A stretch of 64,000 bases of DNA from NCBI GenBank assembly GCA_963707275.1, contig CAVPPH010000013.1, forward strand, positions 248,001 to 312,000. The letters are read 5' to 3'. The notes beneath the pieces were generated by a model. It did no database searches and was not told the origin of the DNA. It worked only from the letters and a program-made list of their open reading frames with translations. This document shows, piece after piece, positions 54,362-63,497 of this stretch. Each line of letters opens with the position of its first letter. Position 1 is the stretch's first letter. The translations under genes were made by a program, and so were the position numbers. Source of the DNA: JACKBK01 sp963707275. GTDB lineage: Bacteria > Chloroflexota > Anaerolineae > JAAEKA01.

Positions 54362-55411
54362 ATGAACAGCCAGTCTGTGACGGTTGAGGAGGCGGCTATG
54401 GTCTGGCGGCAACAACTCAAGGGCGATTCCCTTGCATGGCTCCTGGAGGCAGACGATGCCAATCCCGGCGTTCGCTACGCCACGTTGCGCGATCTGCTGG
54501 ATCGACCGGGCGATGATGTGGAGCTGCAAGAGGCCGGGGCAGCAGTCATGCACAGCGGTCCTGTGCCGGCGATTCTCGACGCGATGGCGCCCGACGGCTA
54601 CTGGGTGAAGCCCGGCGGCGGCTACTCGCCCAAGTATCGCAGCACGGTCTGGCAGATACTGCTGCTGGCTGAGCTGGGCGCGGACCCGGCTGACGCGCGC
54701 ATTCGGCAAGGGTGTGAGTATGTGTTGAACCACAGCATTGCGTCCAACGGCGCGTTCGCGGCTGGGTCGAAACCAAGTCCCAGCGGCGCGATCCACTGCC
54801 TGAACGGTAACCTGATCTGGGCGCTGTTGCAGCATGGCTACGCGGACGATCAGCGGCTGCATGGCGCGCTGGATTGGCTGGCACTTTCGGTAAACGGCGA
54901 TGCTTCGATCCGTTTCTACGGCTGGGGAACGTCTGGTCCTGGCTTCGCCTGCGGTGTCAACTATGGGCAGCCGTGCGGCTGGGGCGCGGCCAAGGCGATG
55001 CGCGCGCTGCTGGCCGTGTTACCAGAGCGGCGCAGCGACTCCGTGAAGCGGGCCATCGACGCCGGCGCGGAATTTCTGCTCAGTCGCAATCCTGCCGAAG
55101 CCGACTACCCGTACAGCGACAGGGTCAGCAGCACCTGGTTCAAACTGGGCTTTCCTCTCAGCTACTGGAGCGATGTGCTGGAAGTCGTGGATGTGCTTGC
55201 ACAGGCGGGCTTCGGGCAGGATCCGCGACTGGCGCCCGCGATTGATTGGGTGCTCAGCCGGCAGGACGCGGAGGGTCGCTGGAAGCTGGGCAACTCGCTC
55301 ACCGGCAAAATGTGGCAGAACATCGAACGGCGGGGCCAGCCCAGCAAGTGGGTCACACTGCGCGCGCTGCGGATGCTCAAGGCCGCGCAATCAACCCCTG
55401 CCGATCTGTGA
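54362..55411 (+). CDS. Alpha/alpha-barrel protein of prenyltransferase/squalene-cyclase-like fold
   Basis: 349 residues from the ATG with AGGAGG upstream. Repeated helical units with GYW and GRW turns (MAPDGYWVKPGGGYSPKYRST, VLSRQDAEGRWKLGNS) match the terpenoid cyclase/protein prenyltransferase alpha-alpha toroid. No DxDD protonation motif or DDxD is visible, so it is probably not a true cyclase. Some databases list such proteins under misleading names such as 'nitrogen fixation protein'. Function unknown. Stands alone after the haem cluster. Confidence 0.68.
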   Translation: MNSQSVTVEEAAMVWRQQLKGDSLAWLLEADDANPGVRYATLRDLLDRPGDDVELQEAGAAVMHSGPVPAILDAMAPDGYWVKPGGGYSPKYRSTVWQILLLAELGADPADARIRQGCEYVLNHSIASNGAFAAGSKPSPSGAIHCLNGNLIWALLQHGYADDQRLHGALDWLALSVNGDASIRFYGWGTSGPGFACGVNYGQPCGWGAAKAMRALLAVLPERRSDSVKRAIDAGAEFLLSRNPAEADYPYSDRVSSTWFKLGFPLSYWSDVLEVVDVLAQAGFGQDPRLAPAIDWVLSRQDAEGRWKLGNSLTGKMWQNIERRGQPSKWVTLRALRMLKAAQSTPADL

Positions 55412-55476
55412 GAAATGACCGGTCAGAACTTCAATCGCTGAGCAGCAGGCATTTTGTCTTGAAAACAGCGCCTCAC

Positions 55477-55558
55477 TGTCATTGCGAGCCGCGGCGGCGA
55501 AGCAATCTCGCTGCTCAATCGGCGAGACTGCTTCGGCCGCCGCCGCCTCGCAGTGACA
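55477..55558. repeat. GTCATTGCGAG-family palindromic repeat, copy 2
   Basis: Imperfect arms of about 34 bases, ends TGTCATTGCGAG and CTCGCAGTGACA, with an inner GCGAAGCAATC / GACTGCTTCG pair. Same family as 19209-19278. Confidence 0.8.
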
Positions 55559-55618
55559 TTTTCATCCATGGTTGTGCGTAACGCGCATGGACGTCTCAGA
55601 TGCCGGGTTCGCAAGCGT

Positions 55619-57835
55619 TCACGGCAGATCAATCGGCGACAGCACAATCATCCAGTCGCGTAATTCATTGCCGGCCGTGTCGTAGGCGAACAGGCGCTGG
55701 CCTGTGGCCGGGTCGTACATGCCCGCGCCCAGCGTGTAGTGGCCAGCAGGCAGATCGGGGGGCAGCGGCAGTGTGTGGGTCGAGCTGACCGGCTCGCCGG
55801 GCTGCCAGCGGCTGGTGGGCCAGTAACCGGCGCGCGGTGGTGCGTCACCCTGTGCGACCTTGTTGCCGGCGGCGTCGAACAGGTGCACAAACACCGTGTA
55901 GTCGCCAGGGATGCCTTCGGTTGCCGTCCAGTCAAGAACGACCTGAAGCTGGCCGTCACGGCTTTCCACTTCGCTTCCCAACAGCTCGATGCCGTGCTGT
56001 AATCGCGAAATAGCGGGGCCCGTGGCTGTCGCGGTGAAGGGGCCGACCAGGGCGCCGCCGTCGAGGAACAGCGCACCGGTTTGCTGGTCATCGACATAAC
56101 ATGTTACGGGCGACGTGTTGGTTGGGTCCAGCAGGTCAGCGTCCCAGCTGATCCCCAGTTTCAGCGTGGTTGGCGTCGCGCTGGTCGGGTCGGTGGCGAT
56201 CAGTGCCCGGTCGGCGTAGAGCGCGCCCGGCTGCCAGAATGTGGTAGGGCGCAAACCGCCGCCAGGCCAGGTGTCCAGCTTGGCAACGTTCTCGCCCTGG
56301 TAACCGTAGGCGTTGAGCGACAGGTCGAGATCGGCTGTCTGGCGGTTGTGCTGTCGTCCAGTACAGCGTTACATCCAGCGGCTGGCCAGCCTGGATCGTG
56401 TCACTGTTCAGCCGGTAGCCGGCCAGGACGATGCCGTCACCGCACCGAGCGTCGAGAACGACCGCGTCCGCCGGCAGGGCAGCGATGGGTGGAGTTTGGC
56501 TGGTAGGCCGGCAGTGATCGCCGTCAGCGGGACCACGACGGCCAGCAGCGCGAGCCCCGCCGCCAGTCCGCGGCTCAACCAGACGTGCCAGTGCCGCGGG
56601 ACCCAGGCCAACAGGCCAATCGCCAGATAGAGTGCAATCGCTGCGATGCCGCTGAACATCAGCCGGCCCTGGGACGCGGGGGTCATCAGCGTCCAGCGCA
56701 GCAGGCCAATAGCGGTTAGCGCCAGGAAGGTCGCCAGCAATACATGGGTGCGCCAGTGCCGCGGCATGGTCCGGTTGCGCACGAGACGTGCTATTGCCAG
56801 CAGCAAGCCGGTTGCTCCGATCAACGAAAGCGCGCTGGTAGATGCATAGAACCATGGCTCCGCGAGGATGTTGAACGCCCCGAACAGGCCCCAAAACGAA
56901 TACCAGAAGCTCTTCCATTCGCCGCGCAGGTCTGCCAGACCAAAGCCCGCAGGCCGCGCGCCGGCGATCTCGACCATGCGGGTCATGCCGGTCGGCTCGC
57001 CGTAGAGCGTCAGGTTGCGCGCGTACCACCAGCCGCTGATGACCAGCGCCAGCGCGATCAGCACCAGCCCGCGAGCCAGCCAGGTGCGCCAGTCGCGCGT
57101 GCGCAGCGCCTCCAGCGTCAGCGCCAGCGCGGCAACGGGCAGCAACACCAGCCCCGACACCTTGGTCAGCGCCGCCGCGCCGAGGACGACCCCGAGCACA
57201 ATCGTCGCCCGCCAGCGCATGCCGCGCGCATCCGATTCCACGTCCTGCGCCAAGAGCACCAGCGTCAGCGTCGCCAGCAACATCAGCAGGTTATCGTTGT
57301 TGACCGAGGCGCTGATGAACAGCACCATCGGGTTGAATGCCACCAGCGCCGCTGCCAGCAGCGCCACAGCCGGACGGTCGGCAACCGTCGCGCTTGCCAG
57401 CCGCCAGACCAGGTAGACCATCGCCGTTCCCATCAGGATCGACAGCCAGCGAATCAGATAGACTGCCAGAACGGTTCCACCCTGCGCTGGGCTTTGGCCG
57501 GCCGGGTGAGCCATCAGGTTGACATTATCGGTCGCTCCGGGGACGCCGATCTTGGGGAATGGGTTGCGCAGCGCGACCTGCTCGTAGTCCGCGGTGTCGA
57601 TCCAGCCTGTCAGCCCGGCGGCGGTCAGGTAGTAGAGTGGCGGCTGGCTGCCCTCCTGCGCCCAGGGCTGCGCGACCGCCGGATCCTGCACCGGCAGCCG
57701 AAGATTGGTCGCGATCTCGCGCACGACCGGAAAGTGCCAGACTTCGTCAGAGGCCTCGAAGACCGGCGTTGCCAACGAGTACAGTACGCCCAGCGCGATT
57801 TGCGCTGCCAGCAGGACGATCAGACCGCGCTTCAT
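55619..57835 (-). CDS. Polytopic membrane glycosyltransferase-like protein with C-terminal beta domain (two frameshifts)
   Basis: The ATG at 57835 gives MKRGLIVLLAAQIALGVLYS; an in-frame GTG nine bases earlier is possible. About 11 hydrophobic segments. First loop VFEASDEVWHFPVVREIA and EGSQPPLYYLTAAGL resemble GT-C and DUF2142 membrane proteins. AFNPMVLFISASVNNDNLLMLL and GWWYARNLTLYG are typical of this group in Chloroflexota. Frame changes near 56490 and 56342 lead to a soluble C-terminal part of about 250 residues (VVLDWTATEGIPGDYTVFVH, DLPAGHYTLGAGMYDPATGQ). Probably transfers sugar from a lipid carrier. Alone in its unit. Confidence 0.75.
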
Positions 57836-57863
57836 CGCTGGCACGCTTCTCGCATCGGAATCC

Positions 57864-57897
57864 AGGACTGGCAGTTTTCCGAAGGACGGCCAGTCCT
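57864..57897. repeat. AGGACTGGCAG palindromic repeat, copy 3 (short)
   Basis: AGGACTGGCAG and CGGCCAGTCCT flank a 12-base loop, upstream of the membrane glycosyltransferase gene. Short relative of the elements at 20050 and 45473. Confidence 0.6.
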
Positions 57898-57978
57898 CGC
57901 GTTAAATGGGCGCAACGAAGATTTGGGCAGGATTGCCCACCTGTGGTAGACTATTCCTACTGACGCCCGTTCCACAGT

Positions 57979-59775
57979 CTACTTCCCCCCAACTGTGGAG
58001 CGGGCGTTGTTTCGTCTAAAAACCGCCCCCGCCAAGGGCTCCAGCGTGAACGACAGTGCTTCGTCGTCGGTGTCCAGCGGCTCCTCCCCTTCCAGCAGGT
58101 TGACCCACACCCCTTCTAGTTTCAGTGTCACATTGCGCGCCGTCTTGCTGTTGTTCAGCGCGACCACAATCTCCTCGTCCCCATGGCTGCGCTGGAACGC
58201 GTAGACGTCCGTTGTGTCATCCGTCAGCAGCGTGTTGAAGTCGCCCAGTTGCAGCGCGGGCGAACTGTTGCGGATGGCGATCAGCCGGCGGTGCCAGGTA
58301 AACAGGTCGAGGTCGAACGCGACTGGCTGCGTCTCGGCGCGTGTTGAGCCGTCTGGCAGCGTCCTCTCAGCCTCGTACTGCATGTCCGGCCACAGCATGG
58401 GCTTGCGGCAGCATGGATCGTTGGCGCCCCACATGCCGGCCTCGTCGCCGTAGTAGATCATCGGCGCGCCGACGTAGGTCATCTGGAAGAGCACCATCAG
58501 CTTCTGCACGGCGCGCTCGGCCTGGGTGGGGCAGCGGGTATCGAAGGCTGGGTTCTGGCGCGGGCGGGTCAAATCGCCATAGCGATGCCAGTCGCGATAG
58601 TTGAGCAGGTCGCGATTGATGATGTGCGAGGCAATGCGCGCCGTGTCGTGGCTGCCCAGCAGGTTCTGCATCGCGTAGCTGACGCACGGAGGATACGCCT
58701 CCCGCTGGTCTCGCAGCCGCCGGTCGAACTCGCTGGGCGGGATGGACTGGCTGGTCTCGACGAAGAACTCGGCGCTGGTGAAGGTCCACAGGTAGTTCAT
58801 CACGGCGTCGAATTCGTCGCCACGCAGATAAGGTTCGTTGTCGTCCTCGATCACGATCTCAGCCACCAGATAGGCATCGGGGTTGATCGCCTTGACGTAC
58901 TGCCGCCACTCCTTCCAGAAGCCGTGGCGGATGCAGAAGGCCACATCCAGCCGCCAGCCGTCGATGCCATGCTGCACCTGGCCGTTGCCGTAGGGATCCA
59001 TCCAGCGGCGCGTGCAGGCGAAGACGTATTCCTTCGGGCCGGCAACCAGACCGTTCTCGTCTTGACGCAGTTCTGGCAGTTCCTGCACGCCAGACCAGCC
59101 GAGGTAGGTGAAGGGGGCGAAGCGGCTGGGCCGGTTCCAGTCGCTTACCTTGAACCAGTCACGGTAACGCGAGTCCTGGCCGTGTGCCACAACGTCTTGA
59201 AAGGCCCAGCTGTTCAGCCCCATGTGGTTGAACACCCCGTCGAAGATGATCCGCATCCCGCGTCGGTGAACCGCGGCGATCAGTTCCAGCGCCAGCAGGT
59301 CCGCCGCGGTCCAGGTCCAGGCATCATAATCGCCGAGCGGCTCAGCGGCGATCAGGCGACGGTCGCCGACCGGGTCAGGCCCGAAATGCGGGTCGATGTG
59401 GTGATAGCTCGCCCCGTCGTATTTGTGCGACGAGGCGGCGTCGAACACCGGATTGAGGTAAAGGGCGGTCACGCCCAGGTCTTGCAGGTAATCGAGCCGG
59501 TTGATGATGCCTTGCAGGTCGCCGCCATAGCGCCGCCGCTGCAAGTTGAACCAGATGCCTTTGCCGTTGGCTAGTTCGAAGGGCTGCTGTGCGTACCAGT
59601 CGCTGGTCCAGGGATGGGGCTGCCACGGCTCTGACAGGTCGTGCGGATAGCTGTTTTGCAGGCTTGCCAGCGTCGGGTCGTTGTCAGGGTTGCCGTTGGC
59701 GAAGCGTTCCGGGAAGATCTGGTACCAGACGGCCCGTTTTGCCCATTCCGGGACGAAATCCTGGGGGATGTTCAT
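57979..59775 (-). CDS. GH13 alpha-amylase-family enzyme (cyclomaltodextrinase/neopullulanase-like)
   Basis: 598 residues from the ATG at 59775, with AGGAG eight bases upstream. Catalytic triad in the expected motifs: nucleophile Asp in GIDGWRLDVAF (near 275), acid/base Glu in YLVAEIV (near 306) and Asp in LLGSHDTARI (near 376). First conserved region FDGVFNHMG. AVWYQIFPERFANG and YGGDLQGIINRLDYLQDLG are typical of the cyclomaltodextrinase subgroup. No signal peptide, so it acts inside the cell on maltodextrins. The stop codon lies in a hairpin (GCCCG(C)TCCACAGT arms) that may terminate transcription. Confidence 0.9.
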   Translation of the reverse strand: MNIPQDFVPEWAKRAVWYQIFPERFANGNPDNDPTLASLQNSYPHDLSEPWQPHPWTSDWYAQQPFELANGKGIWFNLQRRRYGGDLQGIINRLDYLQDLGVTALYLNPVFDAASSHKYDGASYHHIDPHFGPDPVGDRRLIAAEPLGDYDAWTWTAADLLALELIAAVHRRGMRIIFDGVFNHMGLNSWAFQDVVAHGQDSRYRDWFKVSDWNRPSRFAPFTYLGWSGVQELPELRQDENGLVAGPKEYVFACTRRWMDPYGNGQVQHGIDGWRLDVAFCIRHGFWKEWRQYVKAINPDAYLVAEIVIEDDNEPYLRGDEFDAVMNYLWTFTSAEFFVETSQSIPPSEFDRRLRDQREAYPPCVSYAMQNLLGSHDTARIASHIINRDLLNYRDWHRYGDLTRPRQNPAFDTRCPTQAERAVQKLMVLFQMTYVGAPMIYYGDEAGMWGANDPCCRKPMLWPDMQYEAERTLPDGSTRAETQPVAFDLDLFTWHRRLIAIRNSSPALQLGDFNTLLTDDTTDVYAFQRSHGDEEIVVALNNSKTARNVTLKLEGVWVNLLEGEEPLDTDDEALSFTLEPLAGAVFRRNNARSTVGGK

Positions 59776-59880
59776 CGGAGTCTCCTCGTCGGGGAAATGA
59801 AAGTCGGCAGTGAAACACGCGCCTGTATGATACTTTGAAACTGGCTGCCGGCGAAATGTTGGACCAACCCGCCACACGCG

Positions 59881-59916
59881 ACCACCCGGCCGCTGGCAAG
59901 CCGGCGGCCGGGTGGT
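59881..59916. terminator. GC-rich hairpin between MerR and GH13 genes
   Basis: Perfect 13-base arms ACCACCCGGCCGC / GCGGCCGGGTGGT with a 10-base loop. No T-run on either side, so termination is only probable. Confidence 0.5.
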
Positions 59917-59962
59917 CGAGCGCGCGGTGGTGATTTCGGTTGCGTTTGCTGAAGACTCGATG

Positions 59963-59986
59963 CTGGCTCGGTCGGAGACCGGCCAG
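59963..59986. repeat. CTGGCTCGGTC...GACCGGCCAG repeat, copy 2
   Basis: A compact hairpin, CTGGCTCGGTC-gga-GACCGGCCAG, downstream of the MerR gene. The GGGCGGGAGC units that follow are also repeated. Confidence 0.6.
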
Positions 59987-60030
59987 AGCGGGCGGGAGCG
60001 GGCGGGAACAGGCGGTTCAGCCGCGGGCTG

Positions 60031-60849
60031 CTACGCCTTGACTACCGGGAACTGCACCTCTGTCACGTAGTCCTCGGGAGTAACGCCCTCGTCGCCCGAA
60101 CCGCGGAGGTAGATCTCGCGGTTGGGTCCGACGATCTGGTAGCCGTTGGCCGCGATCCACTGCATCAGCGCGCCGTAGGCGTCGTTGAAGCCGCTGTAAG
60201 GACCGTGGTGAATCGTGCTGGCCATAGTCGGGACGGCCTCGAGGTCGTAGACCCGGACGCGCCCGCCGCTGCTGAGCTGCCCTTCCACCGGCTGCACCAC
60301 CTCCAGATCGACGTCGCGCTCCTTGTATTCCTCGTCGAAGTACACGGTCAGGCACGGGCCAGCCGGCTTGCCGCCGTTCTGGAATACGTGGCCCATCAGT
60401 TCATTCCACAGCGGCCCCTGACTGCCGTAGTCAACTACTATGTCGCGCAGCCCGGCAACCCGCATCGCGGGCACTTCCTTGATTACCACTTCGTAGGTTG
60501 GCATCGTTTCCTCCTGGTCGAGTTGTTGGATGCGGGCGGCGATCCGATCTAGCCGCCCCTGTTCGTCGTCAACTGTCTGCCGAACCTCGGCTTGTTTCAG
60601 GCGCAACATGCCGCGCAGTTCCGCGGCGGGCACGCCCTGGCTGAGCAGCATCCGTATCTGCTCCAGCGACAGACCGAGGTCTTTCAGTGAGAGCACCTGG
60701 TACAGATCGGTCAGTTGGCCGGCTGAGTAATAGCGGTAGCCCGTGAACCGGTCCACGTAGGCCGGCTTGAGCAGCCCTTCCTCGTCGTAGTGGCGCAGGG
60801 CCTTGACCGTTACCCGTGTCAGCCGTGAGAACTCGCCGATCTTGTACAT
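60031..60849 (-). CDS. MerR-family regulator with GyrI-like effector domain
   Basis: 272 residues from the ATG at 60849. Winged HTH: residues 1-70 (MYKIGEFSRLTRVTVKALRHYDEEGLLKPA, limits only: MYKIGEFSRL to GYRYYSAGQL). Coiled-coil dimer helix: about 75-115. C-terminal GyrI/BmrR-like ligand-binding domain: TYEVVIKEVPAMRVAGLRD, MASTIHHGPYSGFNDAYGAL, YVTEVQFPV. Such proteins activate drug-efflux genes when a cationic compound binds. No efflux gene lies beside it. Confidence 0.9.
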   Translation of the reverse strand: MYKIGEFSRLTRVTVKALRHYDEEGLLKPAYVDRFTGYRYYSAGQLTDLYQVLSLKDLGLSLEQIRMLLSQGVPAAELRGMLRLKQAEVRQTVDDEQGRLDRIAARIQQLDQEETMPTYEVVIKEVPAMRVAGLRDIVVDYGSQGPLWNELMGHVFQNGGKPAGPCLTVYFDEEYKERDVDLEVVQPVEGQLSSGGRVRVYDLEAVPTMASTIHHGPYSGFNDAYGALMQWIAANGYQIVGPNREIYLRGSGDEGVTPEDYVTEVQFPVVKA

Positions 60850-60968
60850 AGCAGTGTTCCTCGCGTTGTCTGTGATCACATGCCGCGAAAGCTTTCAACC
60901 ACAGTATACACCTTCCCCCAACGGGAGAGTCAAGAGGCAATTCGTCGGATCTGGCAGGAGAACGCAAA

Positions 60969-61006
60969 AGCGGAGCACGGGCAGTATGTCCTGCGCGTGC
61001 TCCGCT
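60969..61006 (-). terminator. Terminator after the choice-of-anchor-B gene
   Basis: Perfect stem AGCGGAGCACG / CGTGCTCCGCT, followed on the minus strand by TTTTGCGTT. Confidence 0.65.
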
Positions 61007-61049
61007 GTAAAGGCGATGCGGTGGCAACTCTTGCAACAACTCGCTGACG

Positions 61050-61078
61050 CTGGCTCGGCGGCTTCGCAGACCGGCCAG
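61050..61078. repeat. CTGGCTCGG...CCGGCCAG repeat, copy 3
   Basis: CTGGCTCGGCGGCTTCGCAG followed by ACCGGCCAG. Same ends as the copies at 25160 and 59963. Confidence 0.5.
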
Positions 61079-61125
61079 AGCGGGGTTCGCGGCCGGAGGT
61101 ATCGCGAAGTCTGCGCCCGCGAGGT

Positions 61126-62598
61126 TTAGATTGTGCAGACCACTTCCCAGCTCAGCGCGATGGTCTGGATGTCGTCCGCATCCACCGTGCCGTTGCCGTT
61201 GAAGTCATACAGCGGGTTGACCGTGCCCCAGGCCGCGGTGACCAGCGAGACATCGCCCACATCGACCGTGCCGGTCGCGTTGAAGTCGTAACACGGCGCC
61301 GGGAAGTTGGGGCGCACGATGAACAGACCCTGCTCGATGCCGCTGATGATGACGACGCCGCTCTCGAAGTAGGGGTAGACGCTCCACGCGCCGTTGAAGT
61401 TGGCGTTGTTGTTGGCCGGGTAGATGTCGAAGTAGCCGACCTGACTCAGTCTGGCGCTGGCCATGCCTGACAGGTCGAGGATCTGAAGGCCGGCGCGGTA
61501 GTTGGCCTCGTAGGCGTAGCCGTCCTTGATGTACAGGTTATGGTCGATGGCGGCGGTAGTACCGGCGTAGAAACCGAGAAGTTGCGGTGTGTCCAGATCG
61601 CTGATGTCCCAGATTCTGGTGCGGGTATTATAGCCGTAGTTCTGTTCGTCCAGTTCATCATCCAGCAGCAGGTAGGTATGGGTTTCATCCACCCACACCT
61701 GGTGGGTATAAGCGCTGTTGGCGTAGCCGGTGCGTGACACCTGGGCGGGCGCTGCCTTGTTCGTGACGTCAACAATTGTCAGGGTATCTTCGTTGGCGTT
61801 GAAGCAGATCTCCTGGCCCTGGTGATCCGGATCGGGCCCGATGTAGTTGACACACTGGGCGTCGTGAGTGTAGCCATCGGCGCTGAAGCAGCCGGCGCCG
61901 ATGGGGTTGGTCGGATCCTGGATGTTGACCATGTGCAGCCCGCCGCTGCATGTGCTGGTTCCCACCGCGTAAGCATAGCCAGAGTCTTCGTTGATTACGA
62001 TGTTGTGGGCGTTTCCGAAACCACTGTAATACGTGGTCTGGGTAAAGGTGACCGGCGGATTGGGCACGTTGCGCAGTTGCGTCAGGTCAAACACCTGCAT
62101 GCCATGGCCGCTGGCTTCGCTGACGATGAAAGCGTAGTTGTTGTAGACCTTGATGTCGCGCCAGGTGGAGCTACTGGTGCGCGTGGGCAGCTTGCCAAGA
62201 TAGAGCGGGCTTTCCGGGTTGCTGATGTCCACAAACCCGGTACCATCGCGCAGCCCCATCAGCGCATACTCCTTGCCAGACAGCGGATCGGTCCAGCCCC
62301 AGCTATCGTTGCCGCCGGTGGAGCCAAAGGATGCAAGCGGCATGTAGGCCAGCAGGTCAACGTTCTCGCAGGGATAGGCGCCGGCAAAGCCGGCGACACA
62401 GGGTGTAGCTGCCTGCGGCGCACGATCCCACGCTGGCTGCTGGTCGGCTAGCATCGCCTTCATCGTCTCGGTCAGAACGGGCGGCTGCTTGTCGCCGACA
62501 AATTCCTGGGCGAAGACGGCTGACTGGCTGCTGATGGTCGCTGCCAGGATGATGAGGACTGCCAAAAGGCGAGACCTCTGGGATGCACTACGCTTCAT
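61126..62598 (-). CDS. Secreted choice-of-anchor-B (LVIVD) protein with dockerin-like EF-hands
   Basis: 490 residues from the ATG at 62598 (AGGAG nine bases upstream). Signal peptide: LLAVLIILAATISSQSAVFAQ. A beta-propeller of LVIVD-type blades follows (DGTGFVDISNPESPLYLGKLP, AFIVSEASGHGMQVFDLTQL, WIDSD-like RIWDISDLDTPQLLG), matching the choice-of-anchor-B family. The last 60 residues are two EF-hand-like units, DFNATGTVDVGDVSLV and DFNGNGTVDADDIQTI, as in dockerin type I. The EF-hands may serve Ca-dependent attachment to a partner or to the envelope. Own promoter and terminator. Confidence 0.86.
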   Translation of the reverse strand: MKRSASQRSRLLAVLIILAATISSQSAVFAQEFVGDKQPPVLTETMKAMLADQQPAWDRAPQAATPCVAGFAGAYPCENVDLLAYMPLASFGSTGGNDSWGWTDPLSGKEYALMGLRDGTGFVDISNPESPLYLGKLPTRTSSSTWRDIKVYNNYAFIVSEASGHGMQVFDLTQLRNVPNPPVTFTQTTYYSGFGNAHNIVINEDSGYAYAVGTSTCSGGLHMVNIQDPTNPIGAGCFSADGYTHDAQCVNYIGPDPDHQGQEICFNANEDTLTIVDVTNKAAPAQVSRTGYANSAYTHQVWVDETHTYLLLDDELDEQNYGYNTRTRIWDISDLDTPQLLGFYAGTTAAIDHNLYIKDGYAYEANYRAGLQILDLSGMASARLSQVGYFDIYPANNNANFNGAWSVYPYFESGVVIISGIEQGLFIVRPNFPAPCYDFNATGTVDVGDVSLVTAAWGTVNPLYDFNGNGTVDADDIQTIALSWEVVCTI

Positions 62599-62684
62599 GG
62601 CTATTGCTCCTGTGGGGGATTGGTTGCTGTCACATCGCTGGTGCGCGCGGCCACTCCAACTGCCCAGCCGCACCACGGGGCGGG

Positions 62685-62714
62685 ATTATATGCTGAACCG
62701 CGCCCGAACTGCAA
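62685..62714 (-). promoter_or_regulatory. Promoter of the choice-of-anchor-B gene
   Basis: Minus strand TTGCAG (62714-62709), 18-base spacer, TATAAT (62690-62685), about 80 bases before the start codon. Confidence 0.65.
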
Positions 62715-62842
62715 ATCACCCCTTCAGAGTATTGCGCAATAAAGAACGACCGCCCGACCTTCAGACGCAGGTCTGGTTAGCAACCGGACGATCTCCATCA
62801 CGAGAGATCAGTCACGCTGGCAGCGCAACTACCAAATACGAG

Positions 62843-63391
62843 CTAGCCAAGCAGCGCGGCCAGATCGTCCAGACCCTTTTCATCGGCCAGGTCGCGCGGT
62901 GTCTTGCCGTTGTAATCCTTGGCAGCGGCGTTTGCGCCGTGATCCAGCAGCCAGCGCGCCATGGGCGGCTGATTGAAGCTGACCGCAGCGTGCAGTGGCG
63001 TCGCCATGCCGTCGCCAGCGTTGACGTCAGCGCCGGCCGCCAGCAGGCTATCGGCGACAGCCAGCTCAGCGTGCGGCACGGGGTAGTACAGCACCGGTAG
63101 CCCGTGCGCGCCCACCGCATGTGCCTGCGCCGGATCAGCCGCCAGCATCGCGTCCACCACATCGCCCCGGCCAAGCATGGCTGCTGTGCAAATGTCCAGC
63201 GGCGCGCCCAGCTCCAGGAGGTATTCGGTCATCGCCCGGTCGCCCATCTGCGCGGCTGCCTGAATTGGCGTCTCACCCCAGCGCGCAGCCGCGTTGACCA
63301 GCTCGGGATGCTCGGTGAGAATCTCCTGTACCCGCGCCATGTTGCCGTGCGCGTTACCTACCAGTTCGTCGATAAGTTGCTGGTTTGTCAT
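62843..63391 (-). CDS. Ankyrin-repeat protein
   Basis: 182 residues. About five ankyrin units, clearest at ETPIQAAAQMGDRAMTEYLLELGAPLD, ATPLHAAVSFNQPPMARWLLDHGAN and KTPRDLADEKGLDDLAALL (named by their limits only). The start ATG follows AGGAGG, which is the proximal edge of the hairpin repeat at 63403-63493. A protein-interaction module; partner unknown. Lies downstream of the HlyD-like gene on the same strand. Confidence 0.88.
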   Translation of the reverse strand: MTNQQLIDELVGNAHGNMARVQEILTEHPELVNAAARWGETPIQAAAQMGDRAMTEYLLELGAPLDICTAAMLGRGDVVDAMLAADPAQAHAVGAHGLPVLYYPVPHAELAVADSLLAAGADVNAGDGMATPLHAAVSFNQPPMARWLLDHGANAAAKDYNGKTPRDLADEKGLDDLAALLG

Positions 63392-63402
63392 TCGGTTGTT
63401 TC

Positions 63403-63493
63403 CTCCTACTCGTACTCGTACTCGTACTCCTCCTCTTCCTCGAATCCGGGAACCTCGGAAGAGTACGAGGACGAGTAGGAGTTAGAGTAGGAG
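63403..63493. repeat. TACGAG-rich hairpin repeat, copy 2
   Basis: Arms of about 37 bases (63403-63439 and 63457-63493) pair with a few mismatches around a 17-base loop. Same hexamer vocabulary and same position, between a stop and the next start on the minus strand, as 1805-1867. Confidence 0.8.
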
Positions 63494-63497
63494 CGCT

